Origin: Plantago major
Lineage: Eukaryota; Streptophyta; Magnoliopsida; Lamiales; Plantaginaceae
Assembly (NCBI GenBank): GCA_026545765.1
Contig: CM048842.1
Span: forward strand, 72,405,871-72,469,870
Direction of reading: 5' to 3'
Length of the DNA: 64,000 nt
The notes beneath the pieces are model-generated. The model worked only from the letters and a program-made list of their open reading frames with translations. It had not been told where the DNA came from and did no database searches. Made by a program: the position numbers and the translations under genes. This document shows, piece by piece, positions 61,421 through 64,000 of the stretch. Each line of letters starts with the position of its first letter. Within the stretch, counting starts at the first letter, position 1.

Positions 61421-62580
61421 TACTTTATTCAAACTATATGAAAGTAGAGTCAAGCATGTAAATTAAGGTAGAATGAGATAAATCTAACATGTGCTCACGT
61501 ATCCCTAATCGAACAACTCTCATTAGCCACTTTGGTCCATTCCACCATCCATATTAAAATGCCAACATAACCAATCAACTTTGGAGCTAAATGTTCTCCC
61601 AAAAAATTGTCAATGCTTCCCATGTACATATATTATCGGTAAATTCCCTCGCAATAGTGTGATCAAATAACAATTGCAGTGAAATTTCAATGCCATGAGC
61701 TTGTTCGATGGGGTTAGCTATCCACCCCTGACCCCTAATGTTCCCATCCAACTTACTAAGTTACATTTGTTAGACTAATAAAAAAATGGCTAATCGTAAC
61801 GTGTTATAGGGACAAGTTACACATGTCTCACTGACATGATATATTCGCAACGCTGAAACCTTTCCAAGTTTTCTTTGGAATAATCCAATAATTCTTAAAC
61901 CTTGCGAGGGTGTAAGACTACTAATGTACTTGTCGACATTCACGTGCATATCTATGTGGGATATGAGATATAGTAATACCAATCAAAATTACTAAAAAAA
62001 TATCAATTTCAGGTTACTTTAAATTAATATCAGTAAAAAGATAGTAATAACATTTGCATTAATTAGAATTTCTAAATGAAATAAATTAAATGTATTGAAT
62101 TTGGTACGAAGTGGACTGATTTTTTTATTGTAAATGTAGTAGCTACTACAAAATCTTCCTTTTTTTTATTTTTGGAAAGAACTTTATTTATAATTTCCCT
62201 TTTATTAGGTGATCTTATATATAAAATTTTATTCATGGCATTTATGTGTATATCACATATTACTGTAAATTTCTTATGTCAATTTTATACATGATTCTAA
62301 TAATAATGTCGACAATTGAGATTTCAAATTAAATGATGGACATATATATAATTGTAAGTATTATAAAGTATTTAATTATTTATATATAAACTCTTTTCTG
62401 CTTGACATAAAAAAGTATATTTCACAAAATTCAATTTAAAGTGGTTAATTTTTTCTTAGAGGATATACAAATCAAATTCTATATGCCCATTTGTTTGTTC
62501 AATGACCCACATGTTTTAGCTAGTGATTCCTTAAATTGGCGGAAGGGAATTGCAATCATGTTATGAGAATCTCAAACTCC

Positions 62581-62588
62581 TATATAAA
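62581..62588 (+). promoter_or_regulatory. TATA box of the F-box pseudogene
   Basis: TATATAAA lies 102 bases before the ATG at 62690, preceded by CTCC and followed by sequence fitting a plant leader. Confidence 0.55.
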
Positions 62589-62689
62589 CGTGAGTATGTT
62601 ACGTTAGTCTCAAATTTCTCAAGTGCTCTCCACTTCAATCATTTCGTCTACAATCTAGTTTTGTGCAAACACATAGCAAAAATATTATC

Positions 62690-63810
62690 ATGTCTAGTTC
62701 AATGTCTCGCAGTCTAAGAGTCATAACTGAAGTTCCATCCGAGGTTGTCGAGTACATATTATCTTTCTTGCCCGCCAAATTAAGTTGTTGCTAGTCTATC
62801 CATACTATCCCAATGATTCATGTAAATTTTGATGTGTCCTTTCATTTGACCACGCCATTGCTAGCCATTTACCGAGAGAAATATACATGGGAATCATTGA
62901 TAAATTTTTGGAATAATGAAGGTCATGATGATGATAAAGTACATTAATGGCTAATGAGGGCTATAGAATTAGGAGTAAGAGAGCTTGTTCTCGAATTTTC
63001 TCCAATTTAATTGTCTGTGCTTGCCTCCACTTTTCTAAATTATTCGAGTATTCAAATTCTAGAGTTAGTAAATTGCCAATTAGATTTATTATTCCCATCA
63101 AAAGAGTTAGGAAACTTAAAAGAATTGACAATTCGAAAAACTATAATTGACTCCATCAATTTGGAGTTATTTTTTTTTCAATTGTCTGTCATTCAGATCA
63201 ATGCAACTCATATAATCAAATTTCCACGATGTAAGCACAATACTTGACAACTAATGTCTTGAAGGATTTTAAATTCTCAGCTTGGACGTCCAGGTTGAGA
63301 ATTTGAAATTCTTCAAGATATTAGTTGTCAAGGATTGTGCTTACATCTCGTGAAAATTCGATTATTTGCTCCCACTCTTAATTCTTTTCATTATTATGGA
63401 AAGCTTTGTGAGTTCAGCTTTCACGTCTTTCTTCGTTAATGCATTATATGTTATTCTTTATATGGCATCACTAAGAACATTCTAGATGCTTTTCCAGAGG
63501 CAAGCCATGGTAACAACTTTGTACCGTGTGAAAGTTTTGACCATCACAAGCACTTTTGTAGAGGTATCTTCATAAATTTATTATATTTATTCTTGTTCAT
63601 TTTATAGTTTTGAAGACCTTATCTTTCCCGATTACAATTGATATGTACAGGGGCTAGGTCAAAGATATCAAGATTGGGAAGATGGTATTTTTTCTCATGA
63701 GCGTGAAAGAACTCCAATCAATTATCTTAAGAGAAAGTAATATCAATCCTCTTGATATTCTCAAATTCTTGACAAAGTGCCATAATGTTGAGAAAGTATT
63801 TGTTAACGTA
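62690..63810 (+). pseudogene. F-box/LRR (FBD-type) pseudogene
   Basis: The ATG at 62690 opens an F-box helix (VITEVPSEVVEYILSFLPAK) that stops after 34 residues. Further on, in changing frames, come ALEL-type text (WLMRAIELGVRELVLEFSP near 62948), leucine-rich repeats (SIQILELVNCQL, LGNLKELTIRKTIIDSINL, 63045-63170), ENLKF-KILVVKDCAYIS (63294-63345) and LDILKFLTKCHNVEKVFVN (63748-63807) before a GTAAGT donor. The order matches plant F-box/LRR proteins that recruit substrates to SCF ubiquitin ligases. Several stops and frame changes, plus an inverted duplication at 63225-63352, show it is not functional. A TATA box remains. It may continue past the window. Confidence 0.82.
63225..63352. repeat. 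inverted repeat within the F-box pseudogene
   Basis: Arms of about 57 bp (63225-63281 and 63293-63352) are nearly complementary: CACGATGTAAGCACAATACT against the mirrored end ATTGTGCTTACATCTCGTG. The loop is only about 11 bp. The right arm carries the natural LRR coding sense, so the left arm is the inverted extra copy. Confidence 0.92.
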
Positions 63811-63886
63811 AGTATAACCATAAACACTCACTTTACTTTATGAATTTACCTTCTTATATATTGTCTAAATGGGTTTCCTTTATTAT

Positions 63887-64000
63887 TTACTTTTTTTTTT
63901 GGAACAAGTGAACTTTATTCCGAGTAGTCAAATGAGTACATCTACACAATACAAAGAGAGCCAAAATGTAATACCTAAATGCTATTACACTATTATTTAC
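63887..64000 (-). mobile_element. possible retroposon 3' end (truncated by window)
   Basis: A T11 tract followed by GGAACAAGTGAACTTTATTC and further sequence to the window edge would be, on the minus strand, a 3' end with poly(A). A LINE or other retroposed end is possible; nothing in view identifies it. Confidence 0.25.

Larger units (their letters stand above)
59027..62580. other. intergenic with microsatellites and homopolymers
   Basis: Holds a (CT)n run (59872-59889), a C14 tract (60391-60404), a G14 tract (60941-60954) and the Stowaway at 61195. No coding region recognised. Confidence 0.45.

Overview
The window is nuclear DNA of a flowering plant, almost certainly a eudicot. It is AT-rich, the genes carry GT-AG introns, and plant families dominate: a CHX cation/proton antiporter, a dirigent protein, a calcium-dependent protein kinase (CDPK), a GH5-ricin glycosidase, a MAKR signalling protein, GT61, LEA2 and F-box/LRR relatives, and a MIR319 gene. 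The ACTGAACTGAA-type MITEs remind me of Amaranthaceae/Chenopodioideae, but that is a weak guess from memory. I recognised no LTR retroelement, other virus-like element or CRISPR array.

Layout. 1-8.3 kb is intergenic, packed with Stowaway and Tourist-like MITEs and a 1.16-kb hAT with a transposase remnant. 8.36-9.2 kb holds MIR319. 9.2-14.4 kb is intergenic with a 978-bp foldback (MULE-like) transposon and a 33-bp tandem repeat. 14.4-19.3 kb is the CHX18-like gene on the minus strand. 19.3-23.7 kb is repeats, including two oppositely oriented short Helitrons and long (TA)n tracts. 23.8-24.3 kb is an intronless dirigent gene. 25.2-27.3 kb has two tRNA-Gly(TCC) genes separated by a Harbinger MITE and a SINE with perfect 15-bp target duplications. 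28.1-32.3 kb is an eight-exon CDPK. 34.8-36.6 kb is a GH5-ricin gene followed by its decayed tandem copy. 38.1-40.7 kb is a seven-exon HD-domain phosphohydrolase, convergent with a GT61 pseudogene (41.2-43.0 kb). 43-49 kb is transposon-rich (Stowaway, a long-TIR element, a GGCCCGG-rich hAT). 49.1-51.0 kb is a two-exon MAKR gene. 51.5-57 kb holds a transposase-bearing PIF/Harbinger element and, 2.2 kb further on, its internal-deletion derivative. 58.4-59.0 kb is a disrupted LEA2/NHL gene. 62.7-63.8 kb is an F-box/LRR pseudogene with an embedded inverted repeat.

The genes are independent single units, as expected for a plant chromosome. Several have signalling or stress roles (CDPK, MAKR, CHX) and several act on the cell wall or in the secretory pathway (dirigent, GH5, GT61). 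The clearest larger pattern is in the mobile DNA: one Harbinger lineage appears as a transposase-bearing element, a deletion derivative and at least four tiny MITEs sharing its ends and TAA/TTA target duplications.
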